Part shown: in pieces, positions 13,401 through 24,975 of the stretch | How positions within the stretch are numbered: the first letter of the stretch is position 1 | Layout: every line of letters begins with the position of its first letter | Notes under the pieces: generated by a model | What the model saw: only the letters and a program-made list of their open reading frames with translations | What the model was told of the DNA's origin: nothing | The model's database searches: none | Made by a program: the position numbers and the translations under genes | From: Phallusia mammillata | Lineage: Eukaryota; Chordata; Ascidiacea; Phlebobranchia; Ascidiidae | Length of the DNA stretch: 64,000 bases | Direction of reading: 5' to 3' | Assembly: GCA_003260075.1 (NCBI GenBank) | Contig: QLIY01000191.1 | Span: 75,440 to 139,439, forward strand

Positions 13401-16400
13401 TTCCTTTTATTCTTCGGCTCAACGTATTTTTGGAATGTTCAAGTTTCATAGTGGCAATGCGTTTTGGACCTTGGCAACTTGCAAAATGTGTTTAACCACG
13501 AAAGGATTCCGACATATTTACAAAGTACAGCATCATGTACCAACGCTACATTATGACTTTCCGAACAAAGGCTGTCACAATTTATAACCAGCTTGAATTG
13601 TTAAGTTTTACGATACAGCAGAGGTCGGCCACCCTTGGCACGAGGTGTTTTTCATGCAAGCCAACCGATTTGCGTGTTTATATTAAAGTAACAATTAAAC
13701 CTGTTACACCGCTTGTTTATAGTTTTTATCATGCCTTTGTCTTAAAATTCAGCCTTACATGCACAAAACGCTCTGCTTTCTCTTATAATTGATATCTGCT
13801 AGCATGAACCACTATTAATTACAAAAACGTTGGCACGCGAGGTCATTAACACAAGGAAATAACAAGTAAATTGGCACGAGTCGCCTAAAAGGTTGCCGAC
13901 CCCTGCAATACAGGGACATGTGAACAAGTTTGTGGTAAAATGTTTGACTAGGCGCGATTAATTTCACCCATAGAAGGTTAAATATGTCATCTGTGGTAGT
14001 AAAAGGAAATATAATTCCAAGTTAGTTAATTGCTGTCGAACAGCTATACTGAAAATTAGTTAAAGTTAATGAAAGTCGTTATTTAGTAGTGGTTTGTACA
14101 AAGATTATTTGACGTGTAGATTCAAATTGTAAGCGGGCCCGAACTAGAAACAAAAGTCGATTTGGTCCCGAAACTTCGTAAACTTTCTTTGCAATGGCAA
14201 ATTAAGCCCGTTTTATGCAAATTTAAGGCCAAACTAGACGCACACAAAACTAGGGTTCCGTTTCAGTATTTAATGCGAAGCTGTAGGCAATGAATCGTCT
14301 TACGAAAACTTCGGGTGAAACTAAAACGTCGGGGTGGGTTTTAATAGTTAATCATTGAAAAAATGTCCTACCGGAAACATTCAACAGCCGAGGAAAACAT
14401 TCCGCGACCGAGGGAGACTATCCGCGCAGGCATTTTCTGATTCATATACTACTATAAAACCTCATCCCAACCTCAATATCACTAACCGTCAGCAATTTAA
14501 CCCGATGTTCAGCAGTTTCCGCGACTCAACGTTATAGTGTCACACAAAACTTTCAAACCAACGCGCGGAAAAGCGACACAAGGTAAGCGTTTGAAAGCAG
14601 CGTATGTCCCAAAATTGAACCCTCTGTTAACAGGGTAAATATGGTGTCTTGTGTATTCACCGGACATGGACAAACAACCATTTTATGGTATGTGCGGGGG
14701 GGGGGTTAGTGTCACACAAAACTTTCAAACCAACGCGCGGAAAAGCGACATAAGGTAAGCGTTTGAAAGTAGCGTATGTCCCCAAATAGACCCCTCTGTT
14801 AACAGGGCAAATAAGGTGTCTTGTATTCACCAACCATGGACAAACAACCATTTTATGATATGTGCACAACGCAAAAATCGTAGGAAGGTTTAACTAAGAG
14901 CGCTGTGATGTGCAGAACCAATTCTTTAAAACGCACAGCACTAATTCCCCAAATTTCTTTACTCGCAACCACGTGCAATTTTTACAGCAAGTGTGAGCTT
15001 GTACGTCACTGGTGACGTTCTAATTACGTGGGCCTATAGGCTAACTTATTCAACAACTGTGACTGTGCCTACAGTGTCTTTGAAATGCCTTTATAGCCAA
15101 ACCAAATAAGAGGAAAACGTTGTATATTGTAATTCAGCACATTTAAGTACTTACGGCAAATATGTGTGCATACTTGTACTTTTAACTTTTTAAAAATAGC
15201 CTTTCGGTTACAGCAACTGAGTTCCTTTCGCTGTTGTGCTTTTACGTTTACTTTGATCACAGTGAACAGAAATTCACAAACGATGCGTAAATAATCAAAC
15301 GTTTACGAAGGCATCATATTATGTGCGTGATTCTGCATAGTTTGTGCCAAAATTCCTACTGCAAAAGTGTCTGTGCCAAAAAGGTATTTTGATGCGTTTT
15401 TCGCCACACAAAAGTAAAATAAAAAAAACATAAAATGCTTGTTTCCGATTTGCCCCAAACATAAACCAGCAAACCAATTTCTTTGTTTGACGAACAACGA
15501 ACTATAAAACTTACTTGGATTGGCAAAATGAGATGCACCAGTCTGGGGTCATGAAATGATATTTAACTTTCAGTACATTTTTGTGCATTTTCGCCGAATT
15601 CTTGTAGCACCCGATGTACAAAGCTGCAAAAAAACGAAATATAAATCTAATGTCACTTGTGAAAAAAGTTCTAGTTATTCTGTGAAACATTAAAAATCAG
15701 TGAGCAACATAAATTGAACCGACACATGTGGAAATAAATTTAACCGACTAAAATCATTGAACGTTTATTCAGTTTTTATTGAATGTTTTACTGATGATAC
15801 TAAACAATGTAGGTGTTTTCTGTTCACCTTTTTCACCTTAAGTATCTAACTTTATTGCATATTTAGTAAAAGTTAAGCTTCTCACAAAAACTCTATTACG
15901 TGAACGCCTAACATAATTTATTTGCTGAAATGAAGAAACTCAATGGGAAATTTGGTGTCCAAAGGATTACTTCAAACCCAGATGCATTCTTAACACGGAA
16001 CGAATGACAAATCTACATGAACAAACCGAAACTGTTATTCAGACTGTACGTCAGTGGCAACCAATCTTAAAGCATTTCCGTTCTAGGGAGGAAATTTGAA
16101 ACTTCTTTTGTGGAATTTACGTTGACAGTTCAATTGTAAAACAGGCTTGGGCCCCTGGTTGCCACCCGTGAAGTTAATGTAAAGGTCAATTTTAAATATG
16201 TTCAAATGGGGGGGGGGAAAACTTCTTTTGTGGAATTTACGTTGACAGTTCAATTGTAAAAAAGGCTTGGGCCTCCGGTTGCCACCCGTGAAGTTAATGT
16301 AAAGGCCAATTTTAAATATGTTCAAATTGTTGGGGGGGGGGATAGGCGCTTGTTTCAGCCTACTCGTACTTCTAAGGTTGCGCACTTAAACCCCTGTTGT

Positions 16401-19400
16401 ATTTCTTAAATGGGAACTCCCAAAAAACACCAAAGCACGTGTGTTGGCTAAAGCTGCCAGGGGGGGGGGGTTAGGCGCTTGTTTCAGCCTACTCGTACTT
16501 CTAAGGTTGTGCACTTAAACCCCTGTTGTATGTCCTAAATTGGAACTCCCAAAAAACACCAAAGCACGTGTGTTGGCTAAAGCTGCCAGCGAGTATAAGG
16601 GCATAAAATCTAAAACCAAACATATTGGAAACTAAAAATACCCATTTCAAACGTATATTGCTTTACGAAAGACCAAAACAAATAAAAACCACTTTGATAA
16701 TAGTTATTACTCACTCTCGCAGAACACTTCGGATGTTTTCTCATGTTCTGGCTTTATTGCTTCCTGGGCAAAGAACCTGTTGAAACACAATACCTTAGCT
16801 TAGGTGTGAGGTTTCTTTGGCACAAAGCGATCGCCGCTAAAGTTATTTGAGAAGAATGGACACCTGTGGATGTAGTAGCAGACGCGAACGAACATGTAGC
16901 AAGGCAAAACGCCATACCTACCAATCCATTTAATACTACGAATAAGTTAGTATAAAGAGTTTTGACCACCTTTGCACTTTTGCTGCATGTTTTTTCTTTT
17001 CCTGTTAATTATGAATGGGAAATGAGTCAACGTTCGCGCCGACCTATTTTTAGGAAGCGTTGTACTCAGTCCACGCACAACTTTTCCCTTCCACCTCCAC
17101 GCTTTTATTCCTGTTTCCACAAGAGATCATCCGTTAATTACGCAACACGCATTGCCTAAATTATTGCTAGCTCTCTGATGCGACATGGGCACTTGCCAAC
17201 ACGTTTGAATATTAAAGCATGTCGCTTTTTACGTCTATTTGAGCTGTTATACGCCTATGTTACCTTTTTGTTTCCTCACTATCTTAACTATGCGATAATA
17301 CCCTCAAAACCGACAATGCCGCTTGCCATAGTTAATCTGGTAACTTAAAATCGTATAGGTATTTATCTTATATCTAGTGGTGGGATTCAGCGGGTTCGCA
17401 CCGGTTCTATAGAACCGTCTCACGGGGGGGGGGTCGTATAGGTATTTATCTTATATCCAGTGGTGGGATTCAGCCGGTTCGCACCGGTTCTATAGAACCG
17501 TCTCACTAAATTTGATGAGATCAGCGAACCGGTTAGCATTACTGGTTACTGTCAAAGGATTATGAGATCAGCGACCGGTTAGCATTACTGGTTATTGTCA
17601 ATGAACTTTTGCATTTATCTGATACATCGAATTTTAAGATCCAAGTAGCTCACGCGTTGTTGTTTTTTAAATATGCAATGGTCAAGTTTGCACGTAACAG
17701 GTATACATTGTGTTAATTTTTATAATTGTCGTAATTTTCTTTTTGTGATTGTTTGTCTGAAAATTGAAATAAGTACAAATTATTAGCCGACTGCTGCTTT
17801 TTAGTGTGGCAGTTAGCAGTGATGGGATTCAGCCGGTTCGTACCATTCGCTGGAACCTGGGGTTACATCCTGTTCTAGCAACAACTTTAATCTCAAGAAT
17901 AGGTTGTTAGATAGTTTGGTTCAAAATAATGTGATAGTGAAAGAAGTTGTCGGCAAGTCCTGAAGTGAGAGAACATGTTCCTAAAAAAACAAATTTTATC
18001 ATTGTTGGGAGCGGCCGTTAAGTGGGTAAAATGGCCCGACGCTATTGTGGACTCAGGCCAGAGTGTAGAGTGTTTTTTTAAACGGAAAGCAAGACCTTAT
18101 ATAGCGCAAAACACGTGCTACAAAATTCACCAATAGCTGTTAGGATAATTGAGCTATTGGATTACGTTTGCTATTTATTTTATTGTTTGGGGGGGGGGGA
18201 CTTTGCATTTATCTGATACATCGAATTCCAAGTAGCTCACGCGTTGTTGTTTTTTTAATATGCAATGGTCAAGTTCGCACGTAACAGGTATACATTGTGT
18301 TAATTTTTATAATTGTCGTAATTTTCTTTTTGTGATTGTTTGTCTGAAAATTGAAATATGTACAAGTCATTAACCGACTGCTGCTTTTTAGTGTGGCTGT
18401 TAGCAGTGATGGGATTCAGCCGGTTTGTACCATTCGCTGGAACCTGGGGTTACATCCTGTTCTAGCAACAACTTTAATCTCAAGAATAGGTTGTTAGATA
18501 GATTGGTTTAAAATAATGTGATATAGTGAAATAAGTTGTCGGCAAGTTCTAAAGTGAGAGAACATGTTCCTAAAAAACTTTACCATTGTGGGGAGCGGCC
18601 GTTAAGTAAATAACATGGCCCGCCGTGATTGTGGACTCAGGCCAGAGTGTAGAATGTTTTATTAAACGGAACGCAGGACCTTATATAGCGCAAATGACTT
18701 TGGCAATTTTGGAAGTTTATGATTTTAAATCTGCTGCTTTCACATGTCAGCCACTACACAACTAGCCGTTAGGATAATTGCGCTATTGCATTACGTTTGC
18801 TATTTATTTTATTGTTTATCCTTGAATTCTATTTATCTTTGTAAAAAAAAAGTCCTGCCGTAAATATATAAAATAATCAGTATTTTTGCCGAAAAATATG
18901 ACTGTTTGTGACAGTACCGACTGAAAAATATGTCGTTTGTGATAGAACCGACTGACAAAAATTTCAATCCCACCACTGCTTATATTTATTTTTGGGGGTG
19001 TGGTACATAGACAAACATTGTAACGTTTAGTTTACCAATGGTGGAGCTGTCTGGATAATAATTAAGTTTCAATGCACTAACGTTGGTAGGGCAGGGGGGG
19101 GGGTTTACCAATGGTGGTGCTGTCTGGATAATAATTAAGTTTCAATGCACTAACGTTGGTAGGGCAACGAAATCATGCGACAAGTAACACTACCTACTTA
19201 CAATGGTTTCATCCTTTTTACCCCGGACCCCTATAAATCTGAACAAAATTAATTTACCGAGTTTGGCAAAAAAATACACCCTGCTGAGAGACATTGAATC
19301 ATGCTGAATATTTTAAACCGGATGTTTTTTGGCCATTTTTGGTATTTTTTTAATCTTTGGCCGCTTTAAAAATAAAACCTTATACCAAATACGGTTACAA

Positions 19401-19945
19401 AATCTAGATGACTTCCTTTTCAGTGACCATCTGTTAGTTTGCATTTGCTAATGTGCGTGCGTGACATTATAACAGCAATGAGAACCACATCATCAACTAT
19501 TTTCACACACAAAAATATACTTTCTAACTTATTCGCACCCACGACATGCAACTGTTTTCATGGGGGGTTGGATCAAAATATTTTCCATTTCTTGGCTCAA
19601 ATGTTTAACCAAAATCGTTGGTGCCCTATTTGTTTCAAAAATGGATATAAATCTTGAGTGATTATGACAGCTTATTTATTCAAATGGCCTAATACTACAG
19701 GTTTAAACATCAATGGCCCATGAAAAACATTTCAAGAACGTTTACTAGGCCATGGCCCTAAGTACGGCACCACTTACACAACCATCTTACCTTTTTGCTT
19801 CATTACCGAGATTGGACACTCGGAATAAGTTTCTAGTTGGTATATCACCGCTTAAGTTGAAAACCAAGGCGATTGTAACAAAGGTAGCAAGGCTCAAAAC
19901 AGATACACTTTTCCAAGCTGACGACTTCCATTTCGTCGATAACAT
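6972..19945 (-). CDS. WSCD-like protein: membrane anchor, two WSC modules, sulfotransferase (copy 1)
   Basis: Eight minus-strand exons join in phase into 1524 nt (507 residues): 19945-19791, 16776-16715, 15623-15515, 12065-11866, 10679-10499, 9832-9597, 8279-8079 and 7351-6972. Residues 15-33 are a hydrophobic signal anchor, giving a type II Golgi-like topology. Residues about 70-175 form a WSC module (YIGCYKNSA, then [11 protein letters not shown]). Residues about 182-240 form a second one ([10 protein letters not shown], then CWCGKA). The sulfotransferase 5'-phosphosulfate loop SYPGSGNTW is at about 281-289, and the 3'-phosphate motif [14 protein letters not shown] is at about 348-361. WSCD1/2 of vertebrates have the same architecture (about 570 residues) and are assigned to sialate O-sulfotransfer. 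All key motifs are present, so I predict an active PAPS-dependent carbohydrate sulfotransferase. Its acceptor is unknown. The introns carry several MITEs. Confidence 0.88.
7389..7992. repeat. Intronic duplication across poly-C
   Basis: The block 7391-7645 in the last intron of WSCD-like copy 1 recurs at 7729-7982. C runs lie at 7719-7728 and 7983-7992. The two copies differ by scattered substitutions. Confidence 0.8.
8270..8475. repeat. Duplicated acceptor region of exon 7 across poly-C
   Basis: The intron sequence before exon 7 of WSCD-like copy 1, including the acceptor, occurs at 8270-8369 and again at 8382-8475. A C run of about 12 nt lies between them. Only the copy at 8279 adjoins a full exon. 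Confidence 0.75.
8512..8910 (+). mobile_element. hAT-type MITE, CAGGGGTGCACAAC family
   Basis: A roughly 400-bp element begins CAGGGGTGCACAAC and ends GTTTGCGCACCCCTG. Flanking gctaggag and ggctaggg suggest a shifted or decayed 8-bp target duplication. A start of the same element (CAGGGGTACACAACC) sits in the matching intron of WSCD-like copy 2 near 22946. The insertion therefore predates the gene duplication and was later truncated there. Confidence 0.7.
8990..9545. repeat. Two intronic duplications across poly-C
   Basis: The block 8990-9100 recurs at 9110-9225 after a C run at 9101-9109. The block 9247-9390 recurs at about 9400-9545 after a C run at 9391-9400. Both lie in the intron between exons 6 and 7 of WSCD-like copy 1. 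Confidence 0.8.
10209..10455 (+). mobile_element. Probable hAT-type element with an embedded poly-C tract
   Basis: The left end CAGGGGTTGGCAACC and a GC-rich interior with a right end around ggttgttgcctacc resemble hAT elements of the CAGGGGTyGGCAACC class. The right terminus is decayed and I could not find a target duplication. A 55-nt C run at 10347-10401 fills the middle. Confidence 0.5.
10347..10401. repeat. Long poly-C tract (55 nt)
   Basis: An uninterrupted C run inside a hAT-like repeat, in the intron between exons 5 and 6 of WSCD-like copy 1. The matching intron of copy 2 also holds a MITE with a long G run (24893-24974). Confidence 0.85.
12114..12459 (+). mobile_element. hAT-type MITE, CAGAGGTGTAAGTC family
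   Basis: The element begins CAGAGGTGTAAGTC and ends with the imperfect inverse ACAACTTTG. It is flanked on both sides by the identical 8-bp aacggaac (12106-12113 and 12460-12467). The inside is rich in repeated cgggttcggg-type words. There is no coding capacity. It sits in the intron before exon 4 of WSCD-like copy 1. Confidence 0.85.
13133..13210 (+). mobile_element. Short hAT-type MITE, CAGGGGCGGGCAAC family
   Basis: A 78-bp GC-rich element begins CAGGGGCGGGCAAC and ends GTTGCCCGCCCCTG. It is flanked by perfect 8-bp target duplications ctgtagat (13125-13132 and 13211-13218). An N at 13188 marks an unresolved internal base or collapse, so the true element may be longer. Confidence 0.9.
13619..13905 (+). 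mobile_element. hAT-type MITE, CAGAGGTCGGCCACCC family
   Basis: The element begins CAGAGGTCGGCCACC and ends GGTTGCCGACCCCTG. Flanks cgatacag and caatacag form an 8-bp target duplication with one mismatch. It has no open frame with transposase features. Confidence 0.85.
14538..14862. repeat. Direct duplication across a poly-G run
   Basis: The block 14538-14693 recurs at 14707-14862 with several substitutions, separated by a G run near 14696-14706. It is intronic in WSCD-like copy 1. Confidence 0.8.
16090..16588. repeat. Series of duplications across poly-G runs
   Basis: The block 16100-16206 recurs at 16218-16328. The block 16343-16460 recurs at 16471-16588. G runs lie at about 16207-16217, 16333-16342 and 16461-16470. 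It is intronic in WSCD-like copy 1. Confidence 0.8.
17353..17506. repeat. Duplicated MITE left end across poly-G
   Basis: The start of the CAGTGGTGGGATTC element and its flank occur at 17353-17423 and again at 17434-17506, with a G run at 17424-17433. The second copy continues into the full element at 17458-18978. Confidence 0.8.
17458..18978 (+). mobile_element. hAT-type element with nested insert and internal duplication
   Basis: The outer ends are CAGTGGTGGGATTC at 17458 and the imperfect GAAATTTC-type end through CCCACCACTG at 18978. Flanks cttatatc and cttatatt give an 8-bp target duplication with one mismatch. Inside lies a related sequence starting cagtgatgggattcagcc at about 17818. 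A roughly 590-bp block (17606-18188) recurs at 18200-18815 across a G run at 18189-18199. The true element is therefore shorter than shown. No transposase frame is visible. Confidence 0.78.
19029..19166. repeat. Direct duplication across a poly-G run
   Basis: The block 19029-19094 (tttaccaatggtgg onward) recurs at 19105-19166 after a G run near 19095-19104. It is intronic in WSCD-like copy 1. Confidence 0.8.
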
Positions 19946-20800
19946 TATTGTGGCTGGTTAACCACTGTACAGTCAAATAGGCTGCATTGTTTGATTTTGG
20001 TTCCGCCGGCTGGTCAAGGAAAATAACGAGAAGAAGTTTCGAGGCCTTCAAACTTGCGTATGGAGCGCCGTTAGTGGTTGATCTCGCTGAAGGTTTTTAG
20101 TCACTGGGGGGGGGGCTGGTCAAGGAAAATAACGAGAAGAAGTTTCGAGGCCTTCAAACATGTGTATGGAGCGCCGTTAGTGGTTGATCTCGCTGAAGGT
20201 TTTTAGTCACTAAAGCGCTTCGGTTTTACAAGCCTGTGTTTAAGTTACTCTGTTTAATCTCTTACTATATGTTTAAGTTGTGAAAAACTTGGTCCAGCCG
20301 AACGATTCTGGTCCCCTGACCCAGATATAAAATCTGATCGGGATTCGTTCTTGAGAGCTACGTTGGTTTGAAGCTCGTAAAAAGGGTTATAAAGCGACTG
20401 GTGGACGCTATTGCAAGGTTGTGGTTATTTTTTAACAACCATAAAATTTTGTGCTATAGGTTTGTGCTATGAACTCTTAACTTGTAAATATTTCAAAATG
20501 ATTCCACGGTATTTTTTCCAGCGAAACACTCTCGTATAATTTGTTTCTTGGTTCATTTGGAGAAGAAATATTTTTGTGCATGTAGTCAACAACAGTGATC
20601 AGAAATTAATGAAAAAGTATCGAAAAATTGTAACAACTCAGTTTAAATCTTCCACCATCGGCAAAGTTTCACAAATGTTTCGATAAGCTGGCAACTTTTC
20701 GGCTCTATTGGCCGTTTCACCAAACATGGGACTTTTTGTCAACTACCCAAAAAGTGATTATGGACCATCTGTTGAAAATCACTGTCTCGGAGCAATAAGA
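19946..20800. other. 5' flank of WSCD-like copy 1, no gene seen
   Basis: Bases 19946-20220 resemble the region upstream of copy 2 (27663-27810), including the shared words aacgagaagaagttt and a run ending in gagcg. The promoter or 5' leader was therefore duplicated too. The block 20009-20105 recurs at 20116-20212 across a G run at 20106-20115. The remainder to 20800 shows no gene. Confidence 0.6.
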
Positions 20801-20844
20801 ACAAATAATAAAATATTATTTACCTTTGCTGTCGTTACAAAAAC

Positions 20845-21830
20845 GTTGTTTTTACATGTTGTGCAGTACTTTTTTATTGTGTACTTCCTTGGCTAACTTT
20901 TGCGCAAATGTTTGTTATGTTTGTTGTGTTTTTAAGCAAACGCTGTTTTTTATAGGTTACAAAACTAGCATAGGATTATACGCCAGTCAATGTGTGGTTT
21001 ATAAGTTACTTAAAAAGTAAAAACGAGGAAAACAAAGTGCTTCTTTTTGTCATGTTATTGGCATCAGAATGAAATCCAGCAAATTTCTTCGGACTTGTGA
21101 TAGGTAAAACTTTCAACAGACACTAAAATCATTTCAAATTTCTGTTTTTAAAGTTATGATTTTAGAATGCTTACACACAGTTAAACCGTTGTGTCCATAT
21201 TCAACTTTCAGATGTGTCACGCATTGAAATGTTATACAGATACTGCTTGCCAATAATTGATTTCTTCCAGATTTCTTACAACCACCGGTTTGTTGCTATT
21301 GGTTTTTGCACTAGGTGCTTTGTGTAAGTATATGTATGCCAGCACAAATAAGGTGTAAACCAATGGCTTGGACAATTTTACCACCTCAATAATGTTAACT
21401 GTTTTTTTTTTGTCGATAAGGCAACATCACTGAATTTCGTTTTATTTATATTTTTATACGTTTTTCCTGTCAATAACGTACAAAACGCAGCCTACATTTA
21501 GTAAGAACGAGTAAACAGAAAAACATCAATCACAAATGGGGTTCCTGAGTCTTTGGCAGTGCCAATGAAAGGCAATTAATGTTTTGTGCGATGCAAACCA
21601 TGGTTTTCACCCGGCCGAACAAAAAATATAGCTTTCAATAAGAAACAACAAAATGAGGTAACGGTAATTACAAACAAAGCAATATTACTGTTACAACCTA
21701 AAGTTTATTGCGTCTAGTTCCCATTAACAAACTGTTGCAGCCTACATGGAACACACAGTTGCTTAGTTTCAAATGCCTACATTTGGTTGCGGACAAAAGT
21801 GTGCCACATTTCACCAGTCAAACTCTGGTC
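20845..21830. repeat. Flank of the segmental duplication, copy B
   Basis: Bases 20845-21260 match 2565-3060. Bases 21300-21830 match about 6400-6990, running straight into the stop codons of the two WSCD-like genes. The decayed tRNA-like relic is at 21561-21627. In copy A these two flanks are further apart because of insertions and poly-C-joined duplications. Confidence 0.65.
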
Positions 21831-23296
21831 CCTTTTCATAGGGTAGAAGCTCTTTTTGAACCCCAATTTTACGTAATCTTTCTCTTACTTCTTCAACTGC
21901 CTTATTAACTGCATTTCTTAGTTGTTTTGAAAAGAGTTCTGGCGAGAGTTTTCGTGGTGGACGCCTCGCAAGACCAGTGGTATCTTGACTCAAGCAAGCA
22001 AGTCTCTCCTCAAGGTCACTCGGGTGGAGTACAGGGTTGGGAAGGAACTCTACCATCTTCCTCACACTTGAGATTGGATTGGCCACTAAGTCTTCGTAGT
22101 ACATCACCAGCAAATGTTTTTGCCTCATCGCTATCAGGTTCGTGTTCTTCCAGCTTCCAATTTGGTTTAGCATAGATTTGTTTATTTCTGCAAGCAAAAT
22201 TAGTGTGGATAATGATCTTTGCATTTTGGATGATAATCTTTACACAAGTACCAGCTGCAAAGTATATGTGATTCATTCACTATGTGAATTTATTTAGTCT
22301 TTTCCTGAGTACTTTAAGAGTTTTTCTATTATATTGGCATCATTTTATAAAAAATACTCTAAGGAAAACTGTAGCCTTTAGAACTGCACAAACAATTTAC
22401 AAATGACTGCTGTATTCCTAAAGCTGCGGGGGGGGGGAAGCATCATTTTATAAAAAATACTCTAAGGAAAACTGTAGCCTTCAGAACTGCACAAACAATT
22501 TACAAATGACTGCTGTATTCCTAAAGCTGCCGAGCTCTTGGTAAGCAACTTGGGAATTCCTTTTTAAGCTTGTATGGGTCTATTACAGATGTTATCATTG
22601 GTGTAATGTCATTCACAAGGAAAACAGGTTGCTACATTATAATCCTACCATTTTGTAGTTGTTCCTCAGATGCTGAAGTAATGTGGCGGTCTTGGGGGGG
22701 GGGAATGATCAAAATCCCGGCTTGATAGTTGTTTCTGTCGCCGAACGAATGGTCTTTGATGATGTCCGTACGGTTTTCGTTTATCAGTGTGATTTCACCT
22801 AGATAGACTGTATTGCAAAACAATAAATTTTCTATATTATTGGGCCACCTGAATTTTCTGTATTATTGGGCCACCTGAAGTTTTCGCTGCATGGAAAATA
22901 CCTTTTGTATACTTAACTTAATTAAGCTGCCTGTTTGGCTCGGAGCAGGGGTACACAACCTAAAATTTCGATGTGCAAATGATGCAATGACCGCTGTTCG
23001 AACCGTGCTACTGCTTCTTTGGACTGTTTTGATAAAATTACTGGTTTATTGCGACAAACCGACAACAGAAAACGAACTTAAACATTTTACTTTGCAGCTA
23101 CTAAACTAATTTTCTCTTGTTAAATCTTGACTGTGGGAAAAATAAACGTATTTTTGTTTCATAAAGCATCATAAACAAATTGTCATTTGTGTCATGACAA
23201 ACAATTTCTTACCTATTTTTCTCAATGAGTCATCATTAAAAACACTCCCGGTGTAGTATCCAGTAGCTTTCTCCAGCAAATACCGGATCCATGTAT

Positions 23297-23341
<45 letters not shown>

Positions 23342-24892
23342 AGGATAGGATGCAAGCACCGTCCGGTGTTTTCCCGTTGGAAGAAGACAGATGTTGCCGC
23401 ATCTTTTGTCTTCCACCAACGTCCGAAAAACTTCAACAGTCCCGGATGAGTTGCAGGAATCGGGACTCGAGTTCAAAACGATCCTTGATAAAAAAAAATG
23501 TTGTTTAAATGAAGAAATGAAATGGTACATGTTAATTGTTGTTTGCGTTGATTTCAGTTAACTGACGGTTATTGGTAACTGTCTCAAAACTCGGTGTCTT
23601 TGAACTAGGACTTTACACACCCACGGGGGGGGGGTAATCAGTTTCCGCTTCATGGAAAATGCTTTTGTTTACGTAACTTAATTATAGGCTGGCTATTTGA
23701 CTAGGGTGTGGACTATACTGTAAATAGTTTTTAAAATCCATTCGCGCGCTTTTTACACGCATTATAGGCCAATTTAAACATTTTATTTTGTGTAATAACA
23801 TTGTGATGTGAAAAGGGATGCAATAACACCTGTTTATACTGTGTTATTTCCTCTTTGGACTATATTAATACAGATAAAATTACTGATTTGCTGCGACAAA
23901 ACCACAAGAGAAAACGAACTTGAACATTTACTTTGCAGCTACTAAACGTTGCATTGTTAAAATCTTGATTGTGGACAAAATAAACGTATTTTTGTTCCAT
24001 AAAGCATCGTAAACAATTTGTCATTTGTGTCATGACAAACAATTTCTTACCTATTTTTCTCAGTGAGTCATCATTAAAAACACTCCCGGTGTAATATCCA
24101 GTAGCTTTCTCCAGCATATAACGGGTCCATGTGTTTCCCGAACCTGGATAGGAAGCAAGCACCGTCCGGTGTTTTCCCTGTGGAAGAAGACGGATGTTGC
24201 CGCATCTTTTGTCTTCCACCAACGTGCGAAAAACTTCAACAGTACCGAGAGAGTTGCAGGAATCGGGATTCGGGTTCAAAACGATCCTTGATTTAAATGA
24301 AATGAATAATTGTTGTTTGGGTTGATTTCAGTTGACTGTTATTTGCAGACTGTCTCAGCGAGCCTACATACCAAACTTTTTTTTATTTCGGCAAAATAAA
24401 AACTGCCTATAATCCGTGCTTTTATTGTAATGGTCATTTTATTGGTGGCGGCCACCTTAAATATTTTGGGTAATTTCTACAGGTTTGAACAAAAAATTGT
24501 AAAATCTTGGGAAAAGCCAGAAAGATTTTTACGTTCGCCACCTTGCATTTTTGTTGAACTCGGCGCCTATGGTAATTGTCATAATGAGATAAGACAGGTT
24601 TAAATGAAATCGTGTAATGTTTCGCATGATCCTGTTATAGTAGACCGGGATGGAAATCCTGAAAATATGATACTTCGTAAATTATAAATTTAGGATAAGT
24701 TACTTTTGTATTGCTTATTAATGTTTAATTTTTCGTTGATGATAAATGTTTTACTTCTCCTTTGTTCAACAAAAGCCTTCGCGACAAGGTGGTAGCGCCC
24801 CACAGTTGAAAACTAATTTGCAGACCAGGGGTCACCAAACTTTTTTTCACAATGGGCCAGATAATTTTAATAACCTTGCTCGAGGGCCGCGT

Positions 24893-24975
<83 letters not shown>

